NCBI GenBank assembly: GCA_965112735.1
Contig: OZ218961.1
Coordinates: 248,001 to 312,000, forward strand
DNA length: 64,000 nt
Direction: 5' to 3'
From: Phaeosaccion multiseriatum
Taxonomy: Eukaryota; Ochrophyta, other classes
Under the pieces are notes generated by a model that was not told where the DNA came from, did no database searches, and was given only the letters and a program-made list of their open reading frames with translations. The translations under genes and the position numbers were made by a program. Below, in pieces: positions 20,857-39,419 of this stretch (positions are counted from its first letter, which is position 1; each line of letters starts with the position of its first letter).

Positions 20857-21763
20857 GGAGAGGCAGTGGTGTGTCAAGTCGGGCCAAGGGCAAGCATGAA
20901 GGGTAGGGAGGGCGCCTTCCGCACACACTCTCTCTGGGCCGAGTCCCACAAGCTCATCGGAGACTTGAGCGGGAGGACGAAGGGGACAGGCTACAGGGGA
21001 GAGGGGCGGAGAAGGGATGGGGAAGTGTCTCTGACTTGAGAGAGGAGAGAGGAGAGAGGAGAGAGTGGAGGCATGATAAGAGCTTGAGGCATGGCATGGC
21101 TTCAGCCCTGGGGCAGGGCAGAGCCCCCCGGGAGCAGCGGTGTCAGCGATGTCGATCATTGGCCACTAGGAGGGTGCATTGTGTTTTAGTGAATGTCGTG
21201 TCATATCAGGGAGTGGGTGAGTGAGTGAGTTAGTTTGTGAGAGTGGGTGAGTGAGTGAGTTAGTTTGTGAGAGTGGGTGACTGAGTGTGTGATTGAGGGA
21301 ACGAGAGAGTGAGTAGGAGGAGGAACCCCAGGAAGCAGAACACCGCTGCTTATAAAGAACAGAGGCAAACCCTTTTGCTATGTAGGGATGTGATTTAAAA
21401 TAGGCTGTTGGGCCTTCGCTGCCGCAGGGCCTCGACATCCAGACTCACAGATGGCGGACCTGGCAAACCCGGAGCTAATTAGACCCGGAGCTTTACTTCA
21501 TACAAGATATTACGGGCCGCAAGACCTCCCACGTGTGAATAAAGTAGGCAGCATAAGGAAGGGGGTGAGGCTGATAGAAAGAAAGCATTCTGCTGGCGCT
21601 GGTAAGTGCCTGCTACCGGAGATAGCCCGCCCCTCTCTTTGAGGGGGGAGCAAGACGGGGGAAGAAGGAGGAGTTACGACAAATATGATCATGCCATCTG
21701 GTCTCTCTGCTGCTGCCCTTCCTCCACAGCCGCTCACTCTCTCTCTCTCTCTCTTTCTCTCCC

Positions 21764-21796
<33 letters not shown>

Positions 21797-21905
21797 GCTC
21801 CGCTCCGCCTTTCGTTCCACTCCCCCCTCCTTCAGCAACTTCTCTCCTCCAGCCAGCCGGTGCTTACATACTCGCCTTTATCCCAAGGCCTGTTTCGACG
21901 AAACG
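20857..21905. other. A4-A5 spacer: 3' flank, short minisatellite, A5 leader
   Basis: A4 3' flank with only two to three GAGTTAGTTTGTGAGAGTGG units (21205-21290), then the GGCCTCGACATCCAGACTCA block without any R-type retroelement (the empty-site form), then the leader with intron 21602-21729 (GTAAGT..CCACAG) and a long TC run before the A5 start. Confidence 0.6.
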
Positions 21906-22985
21906 ATGGAGACGAGGCTGCAGCGGAGGAGAACGGCATTGGGGCACGGGGAGGCGCCACATGACTCTGCACAGGGAAGGAGGCTGAGACGGTCTCCGGC
22001 AACAACAGCATGTGGGGGTGCCAGTGCTACGCCCTCAGTGAATGGGCTGCTCTTTGAAGCTTGCCACGAGGCCCTGGAGAATCTCGAGCTGCTTCGTGCC
22101 ATCTTGGCGCACTTGGGAAAGGGGCACCTCTGCTTCGTGGCTGGTGTGAGCAAGGAGTGGAAGGCCAGCTACACCGCTTTGTATCCAGCAGTGGAGACAG
22201 CGTTTTCGTCTGTGGTCAGCTCTGTGGAGTGCTTGAACTGGGCGACAAGTCGGCTGGGCCTCGAGCTGAGTGTCAAGCTCTTCAGGGCCACTGCTCGGTA
22301 CGGAGATGTCGAGGTATGCAAGGCCCTCCATGGCAAGGACTGTCCCTGGGATGAGTATGTGTGTACCGCAACAGTGCGTAACAGAGAGCATGGCCTGAGC
22401 GTACTCAAGTGGCTGCGCTCAGAGGACCTTCCCGACAAGGAGCAGTGCCCATGGGACGGCTCCTATATGTGTTGCCGAGCTGCAAGTAAAGGGCGCTTAG
22501 ATATGCTCAAGTGGTTGCTGTCGGACGACGGTGGGGCAGACTTTGATGTCGTCTCTTGGAACGACGCATGTAAAGGTGGACATGTTCTCGTCGTGGAATG
22601 GCTTCTCGAGCATCCTCCCACGAGAGCTGTCCTGGAACGGAATGATTATAACGAGTGGCGCGATGGGGCTTTGTATGCAGCTGAAGGTGGCCGCCTCGAG
22701 GTGCTGCAGTTCCTCCACGCCAATGCTCGCCACCTTTGTGATTGGGATGCTCAGGTCTGTCTGTATGCAGTCATGTTCGGCAAGAGTCTTGCTGTGCTCA
22801 AGTGGCTCAGATCGGAAGACGTGCAGTGTGCGTGGGACGAAGAGTCGTGCCCACAAGTCATCAGGGACAGAGGATTGTATGAATGGTATTACGAGGGCGC
22901 GGTATGGGACATCGACGCCAAAACCTTTGAGGACATCAAGCAGTGGGTGCACGCCAATGGGCACCCCTGCGACTGCGAGGACTGA
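21906..22985 (+). CDS. F-box-like/ankyrin-repeat protein, copy A5
   Basis: 359 aa. The start is taken at METRLQRRRTALGHGEAP because all full copies begin there; the open frame extends further upstream through the leader TC run, which is not coding. It has the same domain order as A3/A4. Distinctive units are CTATVRNREHGLSVLKWLRS and FDVVSWNDACKGGHVLVVEW. Its middle part is closest to A1 and its last unit to A3, suggesting exchange between copies. Confidence 0.83.
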   Translation: METRLQRRRTALGHGEAPHDSAQGRRLRRSPATTACGGASATPSVNGLLFEACHEALENLELLRAILAHLGKGHLCFVAGVSKEWKASYTALYPAVETAFSSVVSSVECLNWATSRLGLELSVKLFRATARYGDVEVCKALHGKDCPWDEYVCTATVRNREHGLSVLKWLRSEDLPDKEQCPWDGSYMCCRAASKGRLDMLKWLLSDDGGADFDVVSWNDACKGGHVLVVEWLLEHPPTRAVLERNDYNEWRDGALYAAEGGRLEVLQFLHANARHLCDWDAQVCLYAVMFGKSLAVLKWLRSEDVQCAWDEESCPQVIRDRGLYEWYYEGAVWDIDAKTFEDIKQWVHANGHPCDCED

Positions 22986-23632
22986 GGAGAGAATAAGCTT
23001 GCACAGATCGGGAGAGAGAGGTACGTACCCAGGGGGGCAGACGGAAGCCTCGACTTGCTCCCCTCCGTTCATGGCATTGAGATTGAGATGCGGGAAATGC
23101 CCATCCACACGTCCACACGGCCACACGGCCGCATGGGAAGGGAACTTTGAAGAGATTGAAGACATGCGTATCCTTCCAGAGGCTTTTTACTGACTTGATT
23201 GGAATCACCTAAGTAGGAGGCTTTTTACTGACTTGATAGGAATCACCTAAGAAACTGAAAGTGTGTGTAGGAGGCTTTGGAAGCGATTGACGAGCACAGT
23301 GGCCTCGGCGTGGCTTCATACTGAGTGAGTCAGGGGCTGCCGTGGACACAGACCCCTTGGTGTTCCTCACTGCCCGCCGTCCGCTCCCCTCTGGCAGACG
23401 GGTTGTGATTGAGTAATAATAAGAAATAAGCATAGAAAATCGCATACCCACGGCACCAGACCGGCCTGCTGCTTGCTTGTGCTTGGGCCGTTGCAGGTGC
23501 AGCACTCTTGAAGAAGAGCTCCACGTATGCTCCATAGAACTGAAGCTGAAACTGAAGCTGAAACTCGAAACAGCGGCAGCAGGATGGGGTGAAACATGAA
23601 ACTGAGACAGGTCTATTCAAGGAAGCTGACAC
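22986..23632. other. 3' flank of A5 with dispersed repeats
   Basis: Contains the A3-like flank, a duplicated TTTTTACTGACTTGATnGGAA / CACCTAAG word (23187-23262) and a short tandem of GAAGCTGAAACT (23540-23575). No gene supported. Confidence 0.6.
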
Positions 23633-25987
23633 TCAAACCGCGCCCCCCTGGGGTACATACACCCCCTGCCCCACCCGGGCGGTGTCCATGACGCCTCCGA
23701 AGCGCACATCGGGCCCGTGCATAAGGGCCTCCACCTCCCGGGGGGGTGTATCACGCACCAGCCCGCTGCTCAAGGCCCTGCCCCAAGCAAGCTCCACGTC
23801 GGGGTAGAGATCGTCCGCTACCAGCACGTGCCAGTCGCTGTTAAGGGTATATGGGGGGAGGAGGAGGAGGATGGCAGTGGATAGGGGAGGAAGAAGGACG
23901 AAACCGATGAAACCGAAGACATTGGAGGGGAAGGGCGGGACATTGGTACATCGGTTCATGGGTCAGTCAGTCAGTCAGTCTGTCAAGCAGTCAAACACTC
24001 GTTTAAAAACGTCGTACGTGTGGCCTTCATCGATGAAGATGAGGTCACAGATGCCCACACCTTGCTCGTGTACCACCAACGGGTCCACCTCTTGCTGCTG
24101 CTTTCTTTGGCGCTTCATTGAACGTTTTTGAGGGAGTGCAGACAGAGGGCCACACATAAACGAGCAGCGCAGGGAGAATAGTGTTTTGGGGGAGGGGAGA
24201 CAGAGATGGAGAGAGGTGGAGGGAGGGAGAAGGGAGGAGAGAGAGAGAGTGCGGGAGGGCGAGGGCGGAAGAAACGAAACGGAGAGAGCGTGAGAGGGAG
24301 GGAGAGAGGGAGGATGTGATAGAGAGAGGGAGAGGTAGGGAACAAGGAGGTGGCAAAGACAGAGAGAGAGTGAGAGAGAAGGCAGGAAAGAGGGAGTAAA
24401 GAACCACCACCACGCAATCTGACATCCGATTACGTACCAATTGCGTAGCGATTACGTTCTAGTGAGGACACCGAGAGCGTGGAGTCTCCAAGCACAAGGC
24501 GAACATCCCTTGAGGGAAGGACTGCTGCACGAAGCCGTTGACGAGCTGTGTGTACCCCCAGAAGCCGAGATCGAAGCTCAGCACCTCCACACTCGGGTCC
24601 GCGGACAGGAAGGCGAGCGTCGACCTCGATCGGGGGAGGGAGGAGAGGGGGGTGTATCGATTGAGATTTGAGGGAGGGAGGGAGAGAAGGAGGGAGGGAG
24701 GGGGGGAGGGAGGGAGGGAGGGAGGGAGGGAGGGAGGGAGGGAGAGAGGAGTAGAGCTGTTGTTGGGTTGTGACGGGAGAGGACACTCATTCGTTCCTCG
24801 TCCACGGCGTGACAGTGACGGTTACATTGCCCCATGGCAATGGGTGCGTAGGTAAGTTGGGTTGCGAGAACGACCAACCAGCCAGCCAACCAACCGACTG
24901 ACCAACAAACCAACCCACCCACCAACCCGGTTGGGCTCCTGCTCTCCGAAGACCCGTCTCCGTTGGGCACAGAACATAACTACACCGTGCACAGTATAGA
25001 GTATAGAGCACGGAGTGCAGAGTGAGTGCACACGACGCACCCTCCCGTGTTGACGCCCACTTCGCAAATTGTGTTGACGTGGGGCAGCAAAGCGAGCTCC
25101 TGTATCAAGAGTACCTGTCGGTGTTCAGGCAATGGGTGTGTGTGAGGGAGGGTGGGGGGGGGAAGAAGATTGATTTGTGGGTGTGTGGTACAGAGAACGA
25201 GAAAGACAGATATATTAAGAGCCGTCACGCGAGCAACATTGCTCCCCTATGGCCCTCCACACGCCCCACCCCCCCCCCCCGCCCTTCCTCTCTACCCGGC
25301 GCATGGGTGCTTCGGAGGGAAGGAGGAAGGGAGGGAGGGAGGGAGGAAGGAAGGAAGGAAGGAAGGAAGGGAGGAAGGAAGGAAGGAAGGAAGGAAGGAA
25401 GGAAGGAAGGAAGGAAGGAAGAAAGGAAGGAAGGAAGGAAGGAAGAAAGGAAGGAAGGAAGGAAGGAAGGAAGGAGGAAGGAAGGAAGGAAGGAAGGAAG
25501 GAAGGAAGGAAGGAAGGAAGGAAGGAAGGAAGGAAGGAAGGAAGGAACGAAGGAAGGAAGGAAGGAAGGAAGGAAGGAAGGAAGGAAGGAAGGAAGGAAG
25601 GAAGGAAGGAAGGAAGGAAGGAAGGAAGGAAGGAAGGAAGGAAGGAAGGAAGGTGCCTCACACCGTCTGCTTTTGGCTGAGACTGTTGTCACCTGCACTC
25701 GTCTTGAGTGTGTGTGTGTGTGTGTGTGTGTACCTCACCTTCGGAGGAGACGATGTGATGTCTCCCTCGTTCGCCGCCTCAAGGGTGGGCTGCTGCAGCA
25801 GGTGGTTGTCTAGATTCAAAGACAGCGCCAGCAAGTGCCTCACAAAGGCCGTCTCCCTGCTGGAACATGTCGCACACACCCCTGGCACCGTATCACCAAC
25901 TGCTCCGTTCAGGCAGCAGCTCAGGGAGTCACTTGGCGTGCTGCCTGAATCGGCTGTGCTGCAGTAGTACGAGATAAGTAAATTCAT
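23633..25987 (-). CDS. Class I SAM-dependent methyltransferase (Methyltransf_24-like), frame irregular
   Basis: Exons on the minus strand: 25987-25739 (ATG 25987-25985; a TGA lies in frame upstream), 25114-25041, 24624-24472, 24088-23999, and a last exon from about 23842 to 23633. The binding-site motif ICEVGVNTGGSTLAFL spans exons 2-3. Further motifs: VEVLSFDLGFWGY, RLVLGDSTLS, ICDLIFIDEGHTYDVFKR and DWHVLVADDLYPDVELAWG. This order fits small-molecule methyltransferases of the Methyltransf_24 type; the substrate is unknown. Exon 3 is 153 nt, one base short: text before TTCCC at 24514-24518 and RLVLGDST after it are in different frames. The exon 4-5 join is also unresolved in phase. It may be a young pseudogene or a sequence error. 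The GAVGDT word in exon 1 is a copy of the dispersed motif. Confidence 0.65.
25313..25655. repeat. (GGAA)n array in methyltransferase intron 1
   Basis: About 340 bases of GGAA units, all purine on the plus strand, within intron 25115-25738. The Lys/Glu/Gly and Pro/Ser/Phe frames over it are artefacts. Confidence 0.95.
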
Positions 25988-26187
25988 GTCGGCGACGAAG
26001 GCTTGGCACAATCACGCCCAAGGCGACAAGTTGTGGCGGTTTGGCGCGGATGTCAAGCGCGTTAAATTGTCAGCAAAAGTTTCAGTGCCATTTTCTGGAA
26101 TTTTCTCACAAACTCCAACTTATCGCTCGACCCTGTCCTCTCTCTTTACTTAGACTCACCATCCAGGATCTCCTCTCAGAGCAGGGT
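25988..26187. promoter_or_regulatory. Divergent region between methyltransferase and copine genes
   Basis: 200 bases between two start codons on opposite strands. No core element is recognised; the role as a shared promoter is inferred from layout. Confidence 0.3.
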
Positions 26188-33310
<7,123 letters not shown>

Positions 33311-33796
33311 GAGGAGTGGAGGGAGGGAGGGGGGGGGGGGCTGAAGGACTCAAGAGATTAGTGTGTTGAGTCTATTATATCGATTTTGATCCATTTATTG
33401 ACTGATTGACTGACTGACTGACTGACGGAAGAAGTAAATAGAAAGTACAAATAAAACAAACAAGGAAAAGGTTTGGTGTGGACGCGTCCCGTCCATGCAC
33501 TCCATCTTTCTCGTAAGTGACTCCTATAAATAAGTCAATAAAGTTGCTCCATCTTTCTACACCTCACCGACCGTATCGTATCTCTTAGGACGTTTCATCT
33601 GAAACTGTCACATCATCGCGTCACGACGGATGGTAGGACGTACGCCTGTTGGTTGTATACTACGCGGGTTCGTCACAACTGTGACGGGTGGTGGATGGGT
33701 GTGGCGAGTATTATTCCTTACCCTGCCCGCCCTGTCTAACCTCTCTAATGGACTGAGCTGTCACCGCAGTTGAAACTGTCACTGCATTTGAAACTG
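33311..33796. other. Convergent intergenic region (copine / MAD3-like)
   Basis: Contains AATAAA-type signals (CAAATAAAAC near 33447, TCAATAAAG near 33535) that could serve copine 3' processing, and a short GACT repeat (33405-33425). No gene supported. Confidence 0.5.
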
Positions 33797-36700
33797 TCAC
33801 GGGTGGTGGTGGTGGTGGTCGTGGTGGTGATGGTGATGTTGGTCCGTGTCCGTGTGCGTTGCTCGAATCGTGCTGCACCCGCTCCAGCGCTGGGACAAAC
33901 TTGCTCCCCCGTGGTGCGGCGTCTTGAACAGGGCGGGAAGGGGGGCAGCCGTATCACCAACTGCTGCTGCTGCTGCTGCTCTGCTGCCCTTGCCGTGGCT
34001 TCTACCGTAGCTTCTCTGCGAGTCATACCCCCCCACTCCTCCTCCTCCTCCTCCTCCTCCTCCTCCTCCTCGTCGTCGTCCTTCAAGGCTGTCCTCCTCT
34101 TGCTCGCCTTCATCAGCGAAGATGGCAAAGCCCACGTCCCCGCCGGTCGAAGAAGAAGCAGAGGAGACATGGTATGAGTCAATCCGGGCATCCCCCCCAT
34201 CCTCCTCTTCCACCCCTCCCCTCGCAAACCTCGGGCCTGAGCCGTCGTTTTGTCGATCCTCCCCTCTCGCTTCCTTCTCCTCTTGCCCTTCCTCCTCCTC
34301 CTCCTCCTCCTCCTGCTGTCGCTGGTCTGAGTCCAGCAGCACGACGGAGTCATCAAAGATGCTGAAGCCCTGGGTGGTCGTAGTAACAAGCGGGGCCCTT
34401 GACCTATGCGCTGACGCCTCCTCTCCCTGCCTTCCTCCTCCTCCTCCTCCTCCTCCTCCCTCCTTGTCCTCGCCTGGCTGGTGGTGGTGGTGGTGGTGAG
34501 AGTTCCCACCTTCGTCCCTGCTACTCGAAAGCAACACCTCCCCTCCCCTCCCCCCCCTGCTGCTGCTCCTGCTGTTGCTCCTGTTGTTGCTGCTACTTGG
34601 GCTCGCACCCTCCCCCTCCTCCTCCTCCAGAATGGTGAACGGGGCAGCTGCCGTATCACCAACTGCTAAAGAGAGCGGCGTTGTTGTCTCGCCACTGTGC
34701 ATCCTCCTCTCTCTATTGAGCACGTCTCTATTCGTCACCTTCTTGATAGGGAGGGGGGGCGCCAATGCCACCTCAACGCGAGACGAAAGCGCTAAGCCCT
34801 TCCCTCGTCGCTTCGGCCCCTGTAACGTTCCGTTACGTTTTGTTTCGTTTCGTTTCGTTTCGTTTCGTTACGAAAGCAGTGGTGGGACGGCGGATGGAGG
34901 AAGAAGGATATCGACAGGGGCAGGGAGGGGCGGAAATAAGAGGCATATGGACATACGGGGAGGGACGAAGGGGGTGAGGGAGTGAAGAGTGAGTGAAGGA
35001 GACTGACGTACCTGATGGTGCTGCTCCTCCTCCTGGTGATGCTCAGGGGCGTCGTCGATGGCGTGAGGGCTTCCGTCGTTGGCGTGGTCATCAAGAGGCT
35101 CAAGAACAGGGAGAGGGTCTTCGAGAATGGAGAAGCCAAAGTCTCCCTGAGCGGCTTCAGGCCGGAGCTTACTGGGGGGCTTGGCGTGGTTGGGGGGGCC
35201 ATCACCCCCAACACCTCCAAGCAGCTCGTCTTGTTCAGGGTCCTCGAATACAGTGAATGTTGCGTTGGCTTTGGTTGGGCCGCTGCACCCCCCTCCTGCT
35301 GCTGCTCCTGCTGCTCCATCCTGTTTGGTTTGTGGAGACTTTGTTTGGGGGGAGCGAGGTATAAAAGCAACAATAATTGAGATGGGCAGGCATCGATTGA
35401 TACACTCGAAGAGCCCACACTAACGCTTCCAACAAGTAGGTACGAGGAGGAGGGAGATCGAAGAGAGAGAGATGGACAAGAAGAAGAAGAAGAAGAAGAA
35501 GAAGAAGAAGAAGAAGAAGAAGAAGAAGAAGAAGGAGGGGAGGGGGGGTGCATGGGGCCTGAGGATGCGTACAGTAAACCGCTGGAGACCTTTACCCGAC
35601 CGTTCTTCGCACCTTTGGCCGTGGAGAAGAGGGGACACCAGTGTCGTCATGCTTCTCCTTCTCAGGACTGCGCCAGTTGGTGATACAGAGCAGCAGCGAC
35701 AGTTGTTGAGGGGAGGGGAAACACATGGTGAGGGAGAGTGGGTATGTATGTCTGCATGCATATGTGTGCGTGGGAGACGTAAGACAAGAGATGGAAAGAA
35801 TACCCACACCAGAGCACTGCTCCACGCAATACCGTGTGTACTTGGGCACCCCAATCAATAAGAGAGACCCAATTCCACACACCTACAGAGACCTAAATTG
35901 CCATACCTGCAAAACATGATGCTGAGCTCCTCCAGTGCGAACTTGCTGTGAATCGTCATCTCTTGTCCCTCCCCCTCTGCTCCTCCCCCTTCTCCTCCTC
36001 CTCGCCCCGCCTCCTCCTCCTCCTCCTGCTGCTGCTGCGGGCTGCCTCTCCTCCTACATGCACTTGGGGAGTGTTGGTCTTTTGCGACACCCAATTCCGT
36101 GCTTGTGCCGCGCCTGCTGGTGAACGATAGCCTCCTCGTGCTCCGTGCGGTCGAGCCTTGCCCATATGCCTCTACTCTCCTCTCTCTCTCCTCCCGCAAC
36201 CCCCTTCCCTCCCCGCCCCTCTCCTCGCAAGCGTGCCCCTTTCCCACGCATCCCGCCGCATCTAGCAGCATATGGGTGGGGTCGAAGGGCAGGACAGGCA
36301 TATGGGTGGAGGTGTCGTCCTCCGCCCGTTGGTCATCCAGACGGTCGTCGTCAAGATGATCAAGATGCGGGAAGCAAACCGAGGAGGAGTGTGATTGCGA
36401 GTGCGAGTGAGGGTGAGAGGAGGGAAGAGGAGAAGACGAGGAGAGGGAGAGCGTGCTCGGCAGTCGCTGCCCCTGCTCCTGCTCCTGCTCCCGCTCCCAC
36501 TCCCACTCCTGCTGCTGGTGGTGGTGGTGGTGAGACTCTTCAGGCCGATCCTGCTGCTGCTCCTGCTGCTGCTCCTTCTCCCCTTCCTCCTCGCTGTCGC
36601 TCTCATTATGCTTCTCAGCACTCTTCTCTCGCTCATCAATCTCACGCTGAATCTCCTCCTCCTCCTCCTCCTCCTGCTGCTGCTGCTGCTGCTCCTCCCG

Positions 36701-36883
36701 GCTAGTGCGCGCGTTGGTCATCCGCCGCTGCTCCGCCCTTGCCTCATAGATGGCGGCTCGCCGCTCCTCCACCGAAAGCTCGTCCACCCCCGGGTACTTG
36801 ACCAGCTGCTCCTGCAGGGTCAGGGCCAGGGGGTGCCGCCGCCTCAACAGCCTCTCCTCCTCCTCCTCCTCCTCCTCCTCCTC

Positions 36884-36919
<36 letters not shown>

Positions 36920-39378
36920 CTGCGCTTGCCGCATTCTCTCTGCATTCTCTTGGGAAAGGACTCCCTCTCCTCCTCCTTCTCCTCCTCCTTCTCCTCCTCC
37001 TCCTTCTCCTGCTGCTTCTGCTTGGATCTGTGCAGCCGCTGCTGCCACCGCCGCCGCTTCCGAAGTCAAACTCAAACTCCGACGCCTTTCCTCGTCCGCC
37101 CTCCTGCCTGCCTCCTCATCCTTCACAAACAGGAGCGGGTTTCTGTTCGAAGGAAGGAAGTTCAGGGGTTGGTGATACGAGACGAGGCTTAGTTCACAGT
37201 TTGTGAGGAAGTGGGTGGTGGTGCTCCCCCAAGTAAAGAATTGCAACGGGCAAAAGGAGACACCGAGAGGGACTTCGAGAGCGGGTGGCGTGGCAGGGCG
37301 GAATGGTGGCCGAGGAGCGGAAATGTGCTCCGCCTCGTAAGCATCGTATGTATCGTGGATGGATCATGCCTCTCTACTGCGCTCCACTCCCCCCCCTTAT
37401 CGCCCTGCTAGACTTATCTTCTTTGCTCCTCTCTCCTCCGTCCCTCACCCTTGCTCCTCTCCTCTCCTTCCCTTCCCCTCCCTTCCACCCCCCCCCCTCC
37501 TCCATTTCCCATTCCATCTTTCTTTTCTTTGTATACATCTATACCTATACATATGTGTGTCGATATGCCTCTCACATGCCTCACCTCGCCAGTCTCTCCG
37601 CGTCGCTCGCTCCCCGCAGTTCCTCCCTCTCAGCCAGCCGGTGTCCGTGCCCATATGCCTGCGTAGTTCCGTCTCTGTCTCCTTCCCGCCCAGCAGCAGC
37701 AGCAGGAGGGCCCCTCCCCCGCTCCCTCCCCCCTGCCCCTGCTGCTCCATGCTGAATTCTGTAACCGCGGGAACGGCCGTAACCGCCGCCCTCGTCGTCG
37801 CCATCGGATAAGAGCCCCTCCTTGAGATTATCATCCACGAAGATCTCCATCTTGTATCTCCCTGCCGCCGCTGCCCCTACCGCTGTACCACCAACTGCTG
37901 CCCTGGACCCATGTAACCCGCTCCCCAGGCTGCCGCCTTCGCTCCACTTGGCGGCTGCTATGGCGTTCTCTTTGTCACGCGCTGTGCGAGTGCCGTAGTC
38001 CTCCCACTTGCCCGGGGCAGCAGCTGCACACACGCACACACAGACGCAAACAGAGAGAGAGAGAGAGCCAGAGAGAGATACAGACAGAGAAAGAGACTGA
38101 GATAAAGACGGCGAGAGAGCCAGAGAGAGCCAGAGAGAGAAAGAGAAAGAGGTCTACTTCCTTGTGGGCGGGGGCCGGGTGCCGACGTCCGAGTGGCGTC
38201 ATGTTCTCTCTTGTCTTGTCACACGTACCGATTCTCTCCAACTCGTCATTCGCTGCCCCTCCTCCTCGCGTTCCTCCCCTCCGTGCGGGTTGTCCTCTCT
38301 CAAACGCTTCTTCGTCAAACACAGCAAAGGCAGGGGCGTTCGGCTCAACCGCCAAAGAGGAGGAGGAGGAGGAGGAGGAGGAGCTGCCTCCCCCCATCAG
38401 TCCACCTGCCGACCGACGGGCACCGAGGCCTCCCCCTCCTCCCCTCGTTCGTGAGCGGCCTCCACCTCCCCCTCCCCCTCCCCCTGCGCCCACACCCATA
38501 CCCGTCACTCCGCCCTGCTGCTCCTGTTGGTGATGGTGGTGGTGCTGGCGACCACCCTGTGAATTCAGAGGTGTAGCGTTCTCATCTCCGTTGACTGCCA
38601 TCCCCCCCCCTCCCCCTGCCCTCCTCCTCTCCTCACGGCTGGGCTTGGAGCGTGAAAGCGCGGCAAGTGCCTCCCTGCGCGCCGTCTCTCCTCTGACGTC
38701 AGCGCTGAGGGGGGTAATAGAGGCTTCGTCCTCGCCCTCCTCGGTCTGAATTAGAGGGAGAGATGAGACATGGAGAGGTAGAGAGACGGAGAGTGAGAGT
38801 GAGAGTGGGGGGGGGGGGAGGAGGGTATGTGAGAGAGAGAGGGGGAGAGGGACAAGCATACACGTCTACCTTCATCAGTTAGTGCTTCAGAGAATCTCTT
38901 GCTGTCTCACTCTCTCGTGTCACCTCAGCCCCATCCCCCTCCCCTCCCCTCCGTGCGTTGATCCATCGCACCCTCCCACCCCCCCCCTCCATCACCCCCT
39001 TGCTGCACGCAGTACGTACCCGTGCGTTGATCCACCGCCTCGACATTCTCCTCACAAACTCTCGATGTCTCCTGTGCACCACTGCCGCTGCCGCCGCCCC
39101 GCCCGCCCCTGCAAGCCGCTGCCCGCCCTTGCAATAGAGCTTGTCTGCCAATGTGTACTCCTGACGAGTCTCAGCAACGAAGGCCCACGCCACCCAGAAC
39201 AGGCCGAGCTTGGCGCCGATGGAGTTTTTGAACAGGAACTTGAATAAGTCACTGGGGGTATGAGCGAGGCGATCGGTGGGTTGGGTGGGGTGGGTAGGTG
39301 GGTTAGGAAAGCAGGCATGGGTGGGTGGGTGCGATACAATCGATGAGGCAGAGCCCGGACGGGACAGACACACGCAAG

Positions 39379-39419
<41 letters not shown>

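Noticed and set aside
25215-25967. Long open frames rich in KEGRKEGR or PSFLPSF
   Set aside because: They are six-frame translations of the (GGAA)n array in a methyltransferase intron; a pure tetranucleotide array has no stops.
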